Shown here: piece after piece, positions 7,854 to 16,258 of the stretch
Position numbering within the stretch: the first letter of the stretch is position 1
How the letters are laid out: the number at the start of each line of letters is the position of its first letter
Assembly: GCF_036840915.1 (NCBI RefSeq)
Contig: NZ_CP085725.1
Coordinates: forward strand, 1,674,001-1,738,000
Length of the DNA: 64,000 nt
Origin: Flavobacterium hankyongi
GTDB taxonomy: Bacteria; Bacteroidota; Bacteroidia; Flavobacteriales; Flavobacteriaceae
Reading direction: 5' to 3'
Program-made: the position numbers and the translations under genes
Notes under the pieces: model-generated
What the model was told of the DNA's origin: nothing
The model's input: the letters and a program-made list of their open reading frames with translations, nothing else
Database searches by the model: none

Positions 7854-8618
7854 ATGGGTAAAATCATTGCAATTGCTAATCAAAAGGGTGGAGTTGGAAA
7901 AACGACAACTTCTATCAATTTAGCGGCCGCTTTAGGCGTTTTAGAAAAAAAAGTATTGCTTATAGATGCAGATCCTCAGGCAAATGCCAGCTCTGGCTTA
8001 GGCATTGATGTAGAAAGTGTCGAGATAGGTACTTATCAAATCCTTGAGCATAGCAACACTCCCGAAGAGGCTACAATCAAAAGCTCATCGCCTAATGTTG
8101 ATGTGATTCCTGCACATATCGATCTAGTTGCTATCGAAATTGAATTAGTCGATAAAGAGAATAGAGAGTATATGCTTAAGCAGACTTTAGCTTCTGTAAA
8201 AGAAAAATATGATTATATTATCATTGATTGTGCTCCATCGCTAGGTTTATTAACACTAAACGCTTTAACAGCTGCAGACAGTGTTGTCATTCCTATTCAG
8301 TGTGAATATTTTGCACTTGAAGGTTTAGGGAAATTATTAAACACGATTAAAAGTGTTCAAAAAATACACAATCCAGAATTAGACATTGAAGGATTGTTAC
8401 TTACAATGTATGATTCTCGTTTACGATTATCAAATCAAGTTGTTGAGGAAGTTCAAAAACATTTTAACAATATGGTATTTGAAACCGTTATCCAACGGAA
8501 CATCAAGTTAAGTGAAGCACCAAGTTACGGAGAAAGCATTATCAATTATGATGCAACAAGTAAAGGAGCAACAAACTACTTGCATTTAGCAGAAGAAATA
8601 ATCAAGAAAAATAGTTAA
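7854..8618 (+). CDS. parA: chromosome partitioning ATPase ParA (Soj-like)
   Basis: This 254-aa MinD/ParA-type ATPase has the deviant Walker A NQKGGVGKTTTS at residues 9-20 (signature Lys11 and Lys16), switch segment LLIDADPQANAS, and Walker B region YIIIDCAPSLGLLTLNAL. It lacks an N-terminal helix-turn-helix, so it is the short chromosomal Soj type that moves ParB-parS complexes over the nucleoid rather than the long plasmid type. parB follows after 8 bp, and DUF5683, dapB and lepB follow in the same direction. An inverted repeat lies upstream. Confidence 0.95.
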   Translation: MGKIIAIANQKGGVGKTTTSINLAAALGVLEKKVLLIDADPQANASSGLGIDVESVEIGTYQILEHSNTPEEATIKSSSPNVDVIPAHIDLVAIEIELVDKENREYMLKQTLASVKEKYDYIIIDCAPSLGLLTLNALTAADSVVIPIQCEYFALEGLGKLLNTIKSVQKIHNPELDIEGLLLTMYDSRLRLSNQVVEEVQKHFNNMVFETVIQRNIKLSEAPSYGESIINYDATSKGATNYLHLAEEIIKKNS

Positions 8619-8626
8619 AATAGTAT

Positions 8627-9529
8627 ATGGCATTAGCGAAAAAACAGGCGATGGGAAGAGGATTATCTGCGTTATTGAAAGATCCTGAAAACGATATCAA
8701 ATCAGTTGCAGATAAAAATGCTGACAAAGTTGTTGGTAATATTATCGAATTGGAGATTGATGCTATCGAAATAAATCCGTTTCAGCCTCGTACAAATTTT
8801 AATGAAGAATCTTTACAAGAATTAGCCACTTCAATTCGTGAACTTGGGGTTATCCAACCGATTACTGTTCGCAAAATGGAGTTCAACAAATACCAATTAA
8901 TTTCGGGAGAGCGTCGTTTACGTGCTTCTAAATTATTGGGATTAAAAACGGTTCCTGCCTACATTCGTTTGGCCGATGATAACGAATCGTTAACTATGGC
9001 TTTGGTTGAAAACATTCAACGTCATGATTTAGACCCTATTGAGATTGCTTTATCATATCAGCGTTTAATGGATGAAATTCAGTTAACGCAAGAACAAGTG
9101 AGTGACCGTGTTGGTAAAAAAAGATCAACAGTTGCTAACTATATGCGTTTATTAAAACTGGATCCTATTATCCAAACAGGTATTCGTGACGGGTTCATTT
9201 CTATGGGACATGGTCGTGCTATCATCAACATTGACAACCTTGACGATCAAGCGGATATCTATCAAAAAATAGTAAGCCAAAACCTTTCTGTTCGTGAAAC
9301 AGAAGCATTGGTAAAAGCATACCACGAAGGTACACCTGAAAAAACAACTCCATCTTCAAAAGCTACAGAAGCTTCTTTTGATGTAAAATCTGAAGACAAA
9401 AAAGCTTTTGCAAATTATTTTGGAACTAAAGTTGATGTAAAAGTTACTGGAAACGGTAAAGGAAAAATTACTATTCCGTTTACTTCTGAAGAAGATTTTA
9501 ATAGAATTCTCAACTTGATTAACAGTTAG
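8627..9529 (+). CDS. parB: chromosome partitioning protein ParB
   Basis: This 300-aa protein has the ParB N-terminal CTPase core (INPFQPRTNF and the GERRLRASKLLG box), a central helix-turn-helix DNA-binding region around QEQVSDRVGKKRSTVANYMR, and a C-terminal dimerisation domain. It begins with ALAKKQAMGRGLSALL, typical of chromosomal ParB/Spo0J. It spreads from parS sites and works with ParA in origin segregation. No good parS site is visible in the window. The stop codon TAG overlaps the GTG start of the next gene by one base, which implies translational coupling. Confidence 0.95.
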   Translation: MALAKKQAMGRGLSALLKDPENDIKSVADKNADKVVGNIIELEIDAIEINPFQPRTNFNEESLQELATSIRELGVIQPITVRKMEFNKYQLISGERRLRASKLLGLKTVPAYIRLADDNESLTMALVENIQRHDLDPIEIALSYQRLMDEIQLTQEQVSDRVGKKRSTVANYMRLLKLDPIIQTGIRDGFISMGHGRAIINIDNLDDQADIYQKIVSQNLSVRETEALVKAYHEGTPEKTTPSSKATEASFDVKSEDKKAFANYFGTKVDVKVTGNGKGKITIPFTSEEDFNRILNLINS

Positions 9530-10089
9530 TGAAAAACTGGTTATACATATTACTTTTTTGTACTATCGCTGGAAACTTTTCAGGTTTTAGTCAAGATGAA
9601 ATTAAGCTCGTTGCAAACGATACCATTAAAAAAACAATTGACCCTCTTAGACCTGCAAAAGCTGCTTTTTATTCGGCAGTAATTCCAGGCTTAGGTCAGG
9701 CATATAATAAGCGTTATTGGAAAATCCCTATTGTTTACATAGCATTAGGGACAGGTATTTATTCATACACTTGGAATCAGAAGAGATATGATAGATATAG
9801 AGATGCTTACAAACAACGATTAGTCCTTGGTGAAAACAGTAATGATCGTTATCAAGGATTGTTGAGTACCGAAAGACTTGTAGATGCTCAAAAATTCCAT
9901 CAGCGCAACAGAGATTTATCCCTACTCATCACAGTGGCTTTATATGCATTAAACATAATAGACGCTAACGTTGATGCACATTTACAACAATTTAATGTGA
10001 ATGGTGATTTGACTATAAAACCTGAAATTCAAACCAACGATTTCAACTACAAACAAAATGTCGGACTTAGTTTAAATTATAAGTTTTAA
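9529..10089 (+). CDS. DUF5683 membrane-associated protein
   Basis: This 186-aa protein starts at GTG overlapping the parB stop codon by one base. The first 20 residues form a signal peptide (WLYILLFCTIAGNFSGFS). The DUF5683 core PAKAAFYSAVIPGLGQAYNK is followed by RYWKIPIVYIALGTGIYSYT, with hydrophobic hairpins at about residues 47-80 and 130-150. The family is known from this position between parB and dapB in Bacteroidota, and its function is unknown. Likely exported and membrane-associated. Confidence 0.8.
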   Translation: MKNWLYILLFCTIAGNFSGFSQDEIKLVANDTIKKTIDPLRPAKAAFYSAVIPGLGQAYNKRYWKIPIVYIALGTGIYSYTWNQKRYDRYRDAYKQRLVLGENSNDRYQGLLSTERLVDAQKFHQRNRDLSLLITVALYALNIIDANVDAHLQQFNVNGDLTIKPEIQTNDFNYKQNVGLSLNYKF

Positions 10090-10132
10090 CAATAGAAAAT
10101 CATAATTCCTATAATCATCTAAAAACAAAATA

Positions 10133-10840
10133 GTGAAAATAGCACTTTTAGGATACGGAAAAATGGGTAAAGTAATTGAACGAATTGCTTTAGAACGTGG
10201 TCATGAAATTGTATTGAGAAAATCAAGCCAAGACAGTTTTGAAGGACTTAAAAATGCTGATGTTGCTATAGATTTTAGTGTTCCTAGTAGTGCCGTAAGT
10301 AACATTTCTGAATGTTTTGCTACTAATATACCAGTAATAAGTGGTACAACAGGTTGGCTAGAGCATTATGATGAAATTATTTCGCTTTGTTCAGAGAAAA
10401 ACGGAGCTTTTATTTATGGATCTAATTTTAGCTTAGGAGTAAATATTTTCTTTGAATTGAATGACTATTTGGCAAAAATGATGGCCAATTTAAAGCAATA
10501 CAAAGTGTCGATGGAAGAAATTCATCACACACAAAAACTTGATGCCCCTAGTGGAACAGCAATTTCATTAGCAAATGGAATTATTGAAAATTCTAAATAT
10601 GATTCATGGACATTAAATGATCCAAAAGAGAATGATATATATATAGAAGCAAAAAGAATTGAAAATATTCCTGGCACACACAGTATTTTCTATGACAGTG
10701 AAGTGGATCAAATTGAAATCAAACACACAGCACATAACCGTGAAGGTTTTGCTTTAGGAGCAGTTGTAGCAGCCGAATGGTTGGTTGGCAAAAAAGGAGT
10801 TTACACAATGAAAGATGTTCTTTCATTGAATAAAAAATAG
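10133..10840 (+). CDS. dapB: 4-hydroxy-tetrahydrodipicolinate reductase
   Basis: This 235-aa enzyme reduces hydroxy-tetrahydrodipicolinate in the lysine/diaminopimelate pathway. The Rossmann nucleotide site is LLGYGKMGKVIE at the N-terminus, SGTTGW follows near residue 75, and the family signature EIHHTQKLDAPSGTA gives the catalytic HH...K and the substrate-binding loop. The start codon is GTG at 10133, chosen because the Rossmann strand begins immediately after it. At 235 aa it is slightly shorter than the usual 240-270. It lies in the parB-lepB gene row, 40 bp before lepB. Confidence 0.95.
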   Translation: MKIALLGYGKMGKVIERIALERGHEIVLRKSSQDSFEGLKNADVAIDFSVPSSAVSNISECFATNIPVISGTTGWLEHYDEIISLCSEKNGAFIYGSNFSLGVNIFFELNDYLAKMMANLKQYKVSMEEIHHTQKLDAPSGTAISLANGIIENSKYDSWTLNDPKENDIYIEAKRIENIPGTHSIFYDSEVDQIEIKHTAHNREGFALGAVVAAEWLVGKKGVYTMKDVLSLNKK

Positions 10841-10880
10841 AAATATTAAAATTTTTAAGAATTTAAAATTCTAAATACAA

Positions 10881-12434
10881 ATGACAGCATTACAGTGGTT
10901 TATATTTTTCTTGATAGTTCAAATCATTCATGGTTTAGGAACTTGGAAATTATACGAAAAAGCAGGTAGAAAATCTTGGGAAGCCTTTATTCCTGTATAT
11001 AATTCGATTATTTTAATGAAAATAATAAACAGATCTACTTGGTGGACTGCTTTATTATTCATCCCAATTATAAATTTAATAATGTTTATTGTTGTTTGGG
11101 TTGAAACATTAAGAAGTTTTGGAAAAAACTCATCAAAAGATACACTTTTAGGAGTCCTCACTTTAGGTTTCTATATTTACTATGTGAACTATTTTGAAAA
11201 TGTAGAATACATAAAAGATAGGAGTTTAGTAGCTAAAACTCAAGTTGGAGACACAATAAGTTCATTATTGTATGCAATAGTAGTAGCTACTTTAGTACAT
11301 ACTTATGTAATGCAACCATTTACAATTCCAACTTCATCGCTAGAAAAATCATTGTTAATTGGCGACTTTTTATTTGTAAGTAAATTTCATTATGGAGCCA
11401 GAACTCCTAAAACCGCAGTTGCATTACCAATGGTTCACGACAGTTTACTAGTTGTAAAAGAAAAATCATATTTAAGTTGGCCACAGTTACCTTCATTCCG
11501 CCTTCCAGGAGTACAAAGTATTAAGCGTAACGATATAGTCGTATTTAACTGGCCAGTAGATACAGTTTATCAATTTTTTGACAGATCTGGAAGACATATT
11601 GACAAGCCTGTTGACAAACGTTCAAATTATGTAAAAAGATGTGTTGGTTTACCTGGTGATAGTTTTTCAATTAAAAATGGTGATATTTTAATTAACAATA
11701 AGAAATTAGTATTACCAGAAAGAGCTAGACCACAGTGGTCATATGATGTTGTAACTGATGGATCATCTTTTGATGCTGAATACATTTTAGGGGAATTACA
11801 ATTAACAGATCGTATTGTCCCAACTGGAGAAAATCAATTTATCTTTTCAGCTGTTACTGATGAAGCATATAACAAATTGAAGCAAAATCCAGCGATAAAA
11901 TCAATCACAAAAAGAATAGCTCCTGCACCAGAAAGTATTGATAAAAGTATTTTCCCTCACAATCAAAAATGGAGTCAAGATAATTTAGGCCCAATCTATA
12001 TCCCTGAAGCAAACAAAACAGTTGCTTTAAACAAAGAAACTCTTCCTTTTTACAAGCGACTTATAACAGAATACGAAGGTAATAAACTAGAAGAAAAAGG
12101 CGGAAAAATCTATATCAACGACAAAGAAGCGACAAACTATACTTTCAAACAGGACTATTACTGGATGATGGGAGATAACCGTCACAATTCTGAAGATAGT
12201 CGTTACTGGGGATTTGTTCCTTTTGATCACGTAGTTGGTAAACCAGTATTTATTTGGTGGAGTATTGACCCTAATGTTCCATGGAGTAAAGCTATTGACA
12301 AAATTCGTTGGGACAGATTATTTTGCACAGTTGGCGGAAATGGACAGCCAGTATCTTACTTCAAATATTTTATAATTGCCCTTGTAGCATGGTTTGCATA
12401 CGATTTTTACAGAAGAAAAAAAGCTAAAGCTTAG
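10881..12434 (+). CDS. lepB: signal peptidase I, Bacteroidota long form
   Basis: This 517-aa membrane protease removes signal peptides from exported proteins. Three hydrophobic segments cover about residues 4-100 (a DUF5684-like region), and a further membrane anchor lies at about 130-145. The catalytic Ser is in IPTSSLEKSLLIGDF near residue 152, and the catalytic Lys in YVKRCVGLPGDS near residue 252. The C-terminal conserved box is YYWMMGDNRHNSEDSRYWG, followed by a terminal membrane helix (about 490-510). It is longer than E. coli LepB (324 aa) because of the N-terminal domain and large insertions, as is usual in this phylum. The stop codon abuts the left inverted repeat of the S23 element. 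Confidence 0.93.
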   Translation: MTALQWFIFFLIVQIIHGLGTWKLYEKAGRKSWEAFIPVYNSIILMKIINRSTWWTALLFIPIINLIMFIVVWVETLRSFGKNSSKDTLLGVLTLGFYIYYVNYFENVEYIKDRSLVAKTQVGDTISSLLYAIVVATLVHTYVMQPFTIPTSSLEKSLLIGDFLFVSKFHYGARTPKTAVALPMVHDSLLVVKEKSYLSWPQLPSFRLPGVQSIKRNDIVVFNWPVDTVYQFFDRSGRHIDKPVDKRSNYVKRCVGLPGDSFSIKNGDILINNKKLVLPERARPQWSYDVVTDGSSFDAEYILGELQLTDRIVPTGENQFIFSAVTDEAYNKLKQNPAIKSITKRIAPAPESIDKSIFPHNQKWSQDNLGPIYIPEANKTVALNKETLPFYKRLITEYEGNKLEEKGGKIYINDKEATNYTFKQDYYWMMGDNRHNSEDSRYWGFVPFDHVVGKPVFIWWSIDPNVPWSKAIDKIRWDRLFCTVGGNGQPVSYFKYFIIALVAWFAYDFYRRKKAKA

Positions 12435-12438
12435 TTCA

Positions 12439-12875
12439 ATTTGGTTATTTGTGGATTTGGTAATTTGATGTTATGTATATCTTTTCATTTGAAAAATTAG
12501 ATGTTTGGGTAGAGTCTAAAGAATTTACTAAAGCAATATACTTAGCGACAGAAAATTTCCCAGAAAATGAAAAATTTGGATTAATCTCACAATTACGTAG
12601 AGCTTCAATCTCAATATGTTCAAATATAGCTGAAGGTTCTGCAAGGAAAACCTTTAAAGACAAAGCTAACTTTACCACTATTGCATTTGGTTCTGCTGTA
12701 GAAGTTTTAAATCAATTAATTTTGTCTTACGAATTAAATTTCCTTTCAGAAAAAAACTATATTCTTTTAAGAAAACAATTAGAAAGTATTACAAATAAAT
12801 TAAATAGTTTGAGGAATTATCAAATTGACAAATCAATTTAATTTTTCAAAGCACCAAATCCACAAATTACCAAAT
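12439..12875. mobile_element. putative S23/four-helix-bundle element bounded by 29-bp inverted repeats
   Basis: The left repeat (12439-12467) and right repeat (12847-12875) are inverted copies matching at 26 of 29 positions, sharing ATTTGTGGATTTGGT. They flank exactly one ORF, a four-helix-bundle protein. The left repeat starts 4 bp after the lepB stop codon, and the right repeat runs into the start codon of the WbqC-like gene. S23-type ORFs are known inside 23S rRNA intervening sequences, where inverted ends form a stem with the ORF in the loop. This unit has the same plan in an intergenic site. Mobility is inferred; no transposase is present. Confidence 0.6.
12473..12841 (+). CDS. four helix bundle protein (S23/IVS-encoded family)
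   Basis: This 122-aa protein is all-helical with the family pattern: FEKLDVWVESKEFTKAIY at the N-terminus, FPENEKFGLISQLRRASISI in the middle (residues about 29-48), then SNIAEGSARKTF and a final long helix. The family includes the proteins encoded in 23S rRNA intervening sequences and the Avd-like accessory proteins of diversity-generating elements. They form pentameric or similar bundles and bind nucleic acid. It is the only gene between two inverted repeats and interrupts an otherwise tight lepB-WbqC arrangement, so it is probably cargo of a small mobile element. Confidence 0.88.
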   Translation: MYIFSFEKLDVWVESKEFTKAIYLATENFPENEKFGLISQLRRASISICSNIAEGSARKTFKDKANFTTIAFGSAVEVLNQLILSYELNFLSEKNYILLRKQLESITNKLNSLRNYQIDKSI

Positions 12876-13485
12876 GAACATACTCATACACCCTACCTAC
12901 TTTCCTTCAATAAGTCATTTTGTTGCTATGGTTAAAGCCAATTCTGTAACGTTTGAAATGGAAGACAACTTTCAAAAACAAACCAACAGAAACAGGATGT
13001 ATATATATAGTCCCAACGGAGTTCAGCTACTAAACATACCAATAAAACATTCTAAAGATATACGTCAAAAAACAAAAGATGTACGTTTAGAAACAGCTTT
13101 CGATTGGCAAAAGCAACATTTTAAGTCATTAGAAGCGGCTTATAGAACTTCCCCATTCTTTGAGTATTATGAAGATGCTATAGCACCAATCTTTACTAAA
13201 AAACATACATTTTTGATGGATTTGAACTTTGAGACTATCGAAATTGTAAAAAAATGTCTAGGTCTTACTTTTGAAACCAACAAAACCACTGAGTATTTTC
13301 ATGAGGTTCCAAATTTTGAAGACTACAGAATTTTAGCAAATGGTAAAAAAGATAATGCAAAATTTGATGAATACACTCAGGTTTTTGAAGAAAAACATGG
13401 TTATATTAATAACTTAAGTATTCTTGACTTGTTATTCAACGAAGGACGCTATGCTCTTGATTATCTAAAAAAACAATCTATTTAG
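12874..13485 (+). CDS. WbqC-like family protein
   Basis: This 203-aa protein matches the WbqC-like family. The N-terminus ILIHPTYFPSISHFVAMVKA corresponds to the family's PTYFPWI-type start, and LLNIPIKHSKD and a central FDWQKQHFKSLEAAYRTSPF follow. Members occur in polysaccharide clusters and, in Bacteroidota, next to lepB. Their enzymatic role is not settled. The start codon lies inside the right inverted repeat of the S23 element. The stop codon is 2 bp from that of the convergent EEP gene. Confidence 0.8.
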   Translation: MNILIHPTYFPSISHFVAMVKANSVTFEMEDNFQKQTNRNRMYIYSPNGVQLLNIPIKHSKDIRQKTKDVRLETAFDWQKQHFKSLEAAYRTSPFFEYYEDAIAPIFTKKHTFLMDLNFETIEIVKKCLGLTFETNKTTEYFHEVPNFEDYRILANGKKDNAKFDEYTQVFEEKHGYINNLSILDLLFNEGRYALDYLKKQSI

Positions 13486-13487
13486 AG

Positions 13488-14540
13488 CTACTTTATCTCT
13501 ATTCTTGCCATTACAGGTAAATGGTCTGAATTAATAAATTCAGGAAAATTTGTAAAGCTCTTAACAGCCATTCTAGAATCTGCAAAAATATAGTCAATAC
13601 GAGCAGGATAATATTTAAAATTATAGGTTTGGCCAAATCCTTTTCCAGCTTCTTCAAAACTATCTTGTAAATCGCCTTTAATTACTCTATACACATACGA
13701 AAAGGCGCTGTTGTTCATATCTCCACAAACGACTAATGGAAATTTAGATGTCTTCTTATGTTCCATTATTATTTCAGCTTGTTGTTGTTGCTTTTTGAAA
13801 GCTTCGCTAATACGTTTAAAAACCATTTGTGATTTCTGTTGATTTATTCCTTCAACATTCTCAGACATTTCATTAACATCTGGAGAAATTTTAATAGATT
13901 CTAAATGTATATTGTAAACTCTTACAATGTCTTTTCCCACTTTAATATCTGCAAAAATGGCATCATTATTAGAATTGGGAAACACTATTTTTCCTTCGTC
14001 AACTATTGGAAATTTAGAGAATATGGCATTCCCCGTTTTTATTTTATCTCCTTTCATGAAAATGGCACGGTAAGGATAAATTTTCAAGTCAATCTTTGCA
14101 GATGCTGAAGTCGAATACTCTTGAATACACAGTACATCAGGATTGTTTTCATTCACAAACTTCAAAATATCTTGAGCAACATCATCTCTTGGTATCCAAT
14201 TAAAAAGATTAAGTAAACGAACATTATATGTCATAACTACAAAATCTTTATCTGAAACTTCACTTTCGTTTGATGAAAACTTATAAAACTTATTAATAAA
14301 AGTTATTCCTAATAGTAAGACCAAACCAGATAAAAACATTTGCCTCTTAAACTGAAAAAACCAGTACCCAAAAAACAATGCATTTAAAATCAAGAAAAAT
14401 GGTAAAATAAGTGTAAGTACAGATAATAAAGGAAACCACTTAGGTGCCAAAAATGGTAGCACATAAGCAAGAAACGTCAATATAGTTAAAACTATATTGA
14501 AGAAAAACGCAACTTTATTAAACCACGACAGGTTTTTCAT
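13488..14540 (-). CDS. membrane-anchored endonuclease/exonuclease/phosphatase family protein
   Basis: This 350-aa protein has three N-terminal membrane segments (about residues 8-85), then an EEP fold. MTYNVRLLNLF opens the domain, CIQEYS supplies the catalytic Glu, FPLVVCGDMNNSAFSYVY the Asp/Asn pair, RIDYIF the conserved Asp, and SDHLPVMARIE the terminal Asp-His. The family cleaves phosphodiester or phosphate ester bonds of nucleic acids or lipids. Membrane anchoring suggests an extracytoplasmic or lipid substrate, but this cannot be fixed. It is convergent with the WbqC-like gene and first of a minus-strand block when read from its end. Confidence 0.85.
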   Translation of the reverse strand: MKNLSWFNKVAFFFNIVLTILTFLAYVLPFLAPKWFPLLSVLTLILPFFLILNALFFGYWFFQFKRQMFLSGLVLLLGITFINKFYKFSSNESEVSDKDFVVMTYNVRLLNLFNWIPRDDVAQDILKFVNENNPDVLCIQEYSTSASAKIDLKIYPYRAIFMKGDKIKTGNAIFSKFPIVDEGKIVFPNSNNDAIFADIKVGKDIVRVYNIHLESIKISPDVNEMSENVEGINQQKSQMVFKRISEAFKKQQQQAEIIMEHKKTSKFPLVVCGDMNNSAFSYVYRVIKGDLQDSFEEAGKGFGQTYNFKYYPARIDYIFADSRMAVKSFTNFPEFINSDHLPVMARIEIK

Positions 14541-14589
14541 TATTAATTATCTAGTTTAAAAACTAACATTAAATAAATAGTAAAACATT

Positions 14590-15474
14590 TTATTTTCCAG
14601 CCTTAAACAAAAATTCTTTTTCTTCCTTAGTAAGACTGTCATATCCCGACTGACTTATTTTATCCAAAATCTCATCTATTTGTTGTTGTGCTCTGTCTTT
14701 TGTTACTACTCTGCTTGTTGTTTTTGTAGGATTACTAGATTTGGGGTTTTTATGTACTTTTTTAAATGGGGTCGTTTCTTTTGATGAGAACAAATTAACA
14801 AAAAAATCGAGAACTGAATTAAATCCTGAAGATAAATCAGTTCCAGATTGCAATGCTTTTATGTATATAAAGCCAAATAGTGCTCCTCCAATGTGAGCTA
14901 AATGTCCTCCAGAGTTTTCTAATGGCAATTGAATTAAATCTATTACTAAAAACACAATGGCTATATGCCAAAGCTTTACATTTCCTATTAATGCAAGTCT
15001 CAAATTCATGTAGGGACTATAGGTCGTGGTCGCAATCAATATTGCCATCACAGAAGCCGATGCTCCAACTAGCAATCCACTTTTATTTTGTAAAAAAGGA
15101 AGAAATAAATAAGCGATTAAATACAATAATCCTCCTAAAACACCTCCTAAAACGTACAATCCAACTAATTGTTTTTGAGTAAAAAAAGTGGTAAAGAGCT
15201 TTCCAGAAAAATTAAGCATTATCATATTAAACAGAATATGAAAAAAGCCACTATGGAAAAATGAATATGAAAATAATGTCCAAGGTTTCATCAATAACTG
15301 ATTTAGATTTGATGACAACCCAACATAATTGTAATAATTAATAGGAACATTAAAAAGTTTTAATAACGCAAAAAGAACGCTCGGAATAGCAAAAAGCAAT
15401 ATGTTCCAAAATATTAATTTGGTTGTCATATCACCCATTTTATATTGCGACTTGAAATCGTCTATTAAACTCAT
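14590..15474 (-). CDS. rhomboid family intramembrane serine protease 1
   Basis: This 294-aa protein has six membrane helices. The catalytic Ser lies in LLVGASASVMAIL (GxSx motif) and the catalytic His in HLAHIGGALFGF of the sixth helix. An early HSGFFHILFNMIMLNFSG gives the family's HxxxN motif. After the last helix (about residue 215) is a cytoplasmic tail with basic residues and a final helix. Rhomboids cleave substrate transmembrane helices. It is followed upstream on the same strand, after 34 bp, by a second rhomboid and then mutL, an arrangement suggesting one transcript. Confidence 0.9.
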   Translation of the reverse strand: MSLIDDFKSQYKMGDMTTKLIFWNILLFAIPSVLFALLKLFNVPINYYNYVGLSSNLNQLLMKPWTLFSYSFFHSGFFHILFNMIMLNFSGKLFTTFFTQKQLVGLYVLGGVLGGLLYLIAYLFLPFLQNKSGLLVGASASVMAILIATTTYSPYMNLRLALIGNVKLWHIAIVFLVIDLIQLPLENSGGHLAHIGGALFGFIYIKALQSGTDLSSGFNSVLDFFVNLFSSKETTPFKKVHKNPKSSNPTKTTSRVVTKDRAQQQIDEILDKISQSGYDSLTKEEKEFLFKAGK

Positions 15475-15508
15475 TTATTTAATTTAATGCTATTACAATT
15501 ATAATAAA

Positions 15509-16258
15509 TTAATTCCAACGACGGTCGTTAAATGAATTTTTCTTCCAATACCACATCATGATAAAACCAACAATAGCACCACCTATATGAGCAAAATGTG
15601 CAATACCTGTACCACCACCTCCAAAGATGGAACCACCTTTAAGACCTAAAAACAAATCGATAACCAATAATCCAGGCACAAAATATTTTGCTTTTATAGG
15701 AATAGGAATAAACATTAAAGCCAATTCAGCATTTGGAAACATAAATGCAAATGCAGTAAGTAAACCATAAATAGCTCCAGATGCTCCTACAGCTGGTACT
15801 ATATATGCTGAAATGAACTCAGTAAAATCATTTTTAGATAAAATTTGTTCCCAACCTAAATTATACTGCCCTTCATTGAGTAAATTTAAAATATCTTCTG
15901 TTTTTTGACCATTTGCAATCAAGGTGTTTAGTCCTGAATGAAAATTATAATAGTTAACTAAAGAATGTAATAATGCTGCACCCAAACCACACGATATATA
16001 AAAGAACAAAAACTTTTTACTTCCCCAGAAATGTTCTAAAGCACTTCCAAAAGAATACAAAGCAAACATGTTGAAAAAAATATGTCCAATATTTCCATGC
16101 ATGAACATGTGAGTTAAAGGTTGCCATACTCTAAATGCATTACTTTCAAAATAATGAAGTGACAATAGTTGTTCTGCTTGAGGAACAAACTGAGTTCCAA
16201 TAAAAAAAATGATATTAATAATCAGTAATTGTTTTACTGTTGGTGTTATTTGTATCAT
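15509..16258 (-). CDS. rhomboid family intramembrane serine protease 2
   Basis: This 249-aa rhomboid has HGNIGHIFFNMFALYSFG (HxxxN oxyanion motif), PAVGASGAIYGLL with the nucleophile Ser, and IAHFAHIGGAIVGF with the catalytic His. The first membrane helix is within the first 25 residues. It is paralogous to the adjacent rhomboid but not closely similar outside the motifs. Its ATG overlaps the mutL stop codon (4 bp, ATGA type), so it is translationally coupled to mutL. Confidence 0.9.
   Translation of the reverse strand: MIQITPTVKQLLIINIIFFIGTQFVPQAEQLLSLHYFESNAFRVWQPLTHMFMHGNIGHIFFNMFALYSFGSALEHFWGSKKFLFFYISCGLGAALLHSLVNYYNFHSGLNTLIANGQKTEDILNLLNEGQYNLGWEQILSKNDFTEFISAYIVPAVGASGAIYGLLTAFAFMFPNAELALMFIPIPIKAKYFVPGLLVIDLFLGLKGGSIFGGGGTGIAHFAHIGGAIVGFIMMWYWKKNSFNDRRWN

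Noticed and set aside
12445..12678. 77-aa minus-strand frame inside the S23 element
   Set aside because: It is antisense to the recognisable four-helix-bundle gene and has no family features.
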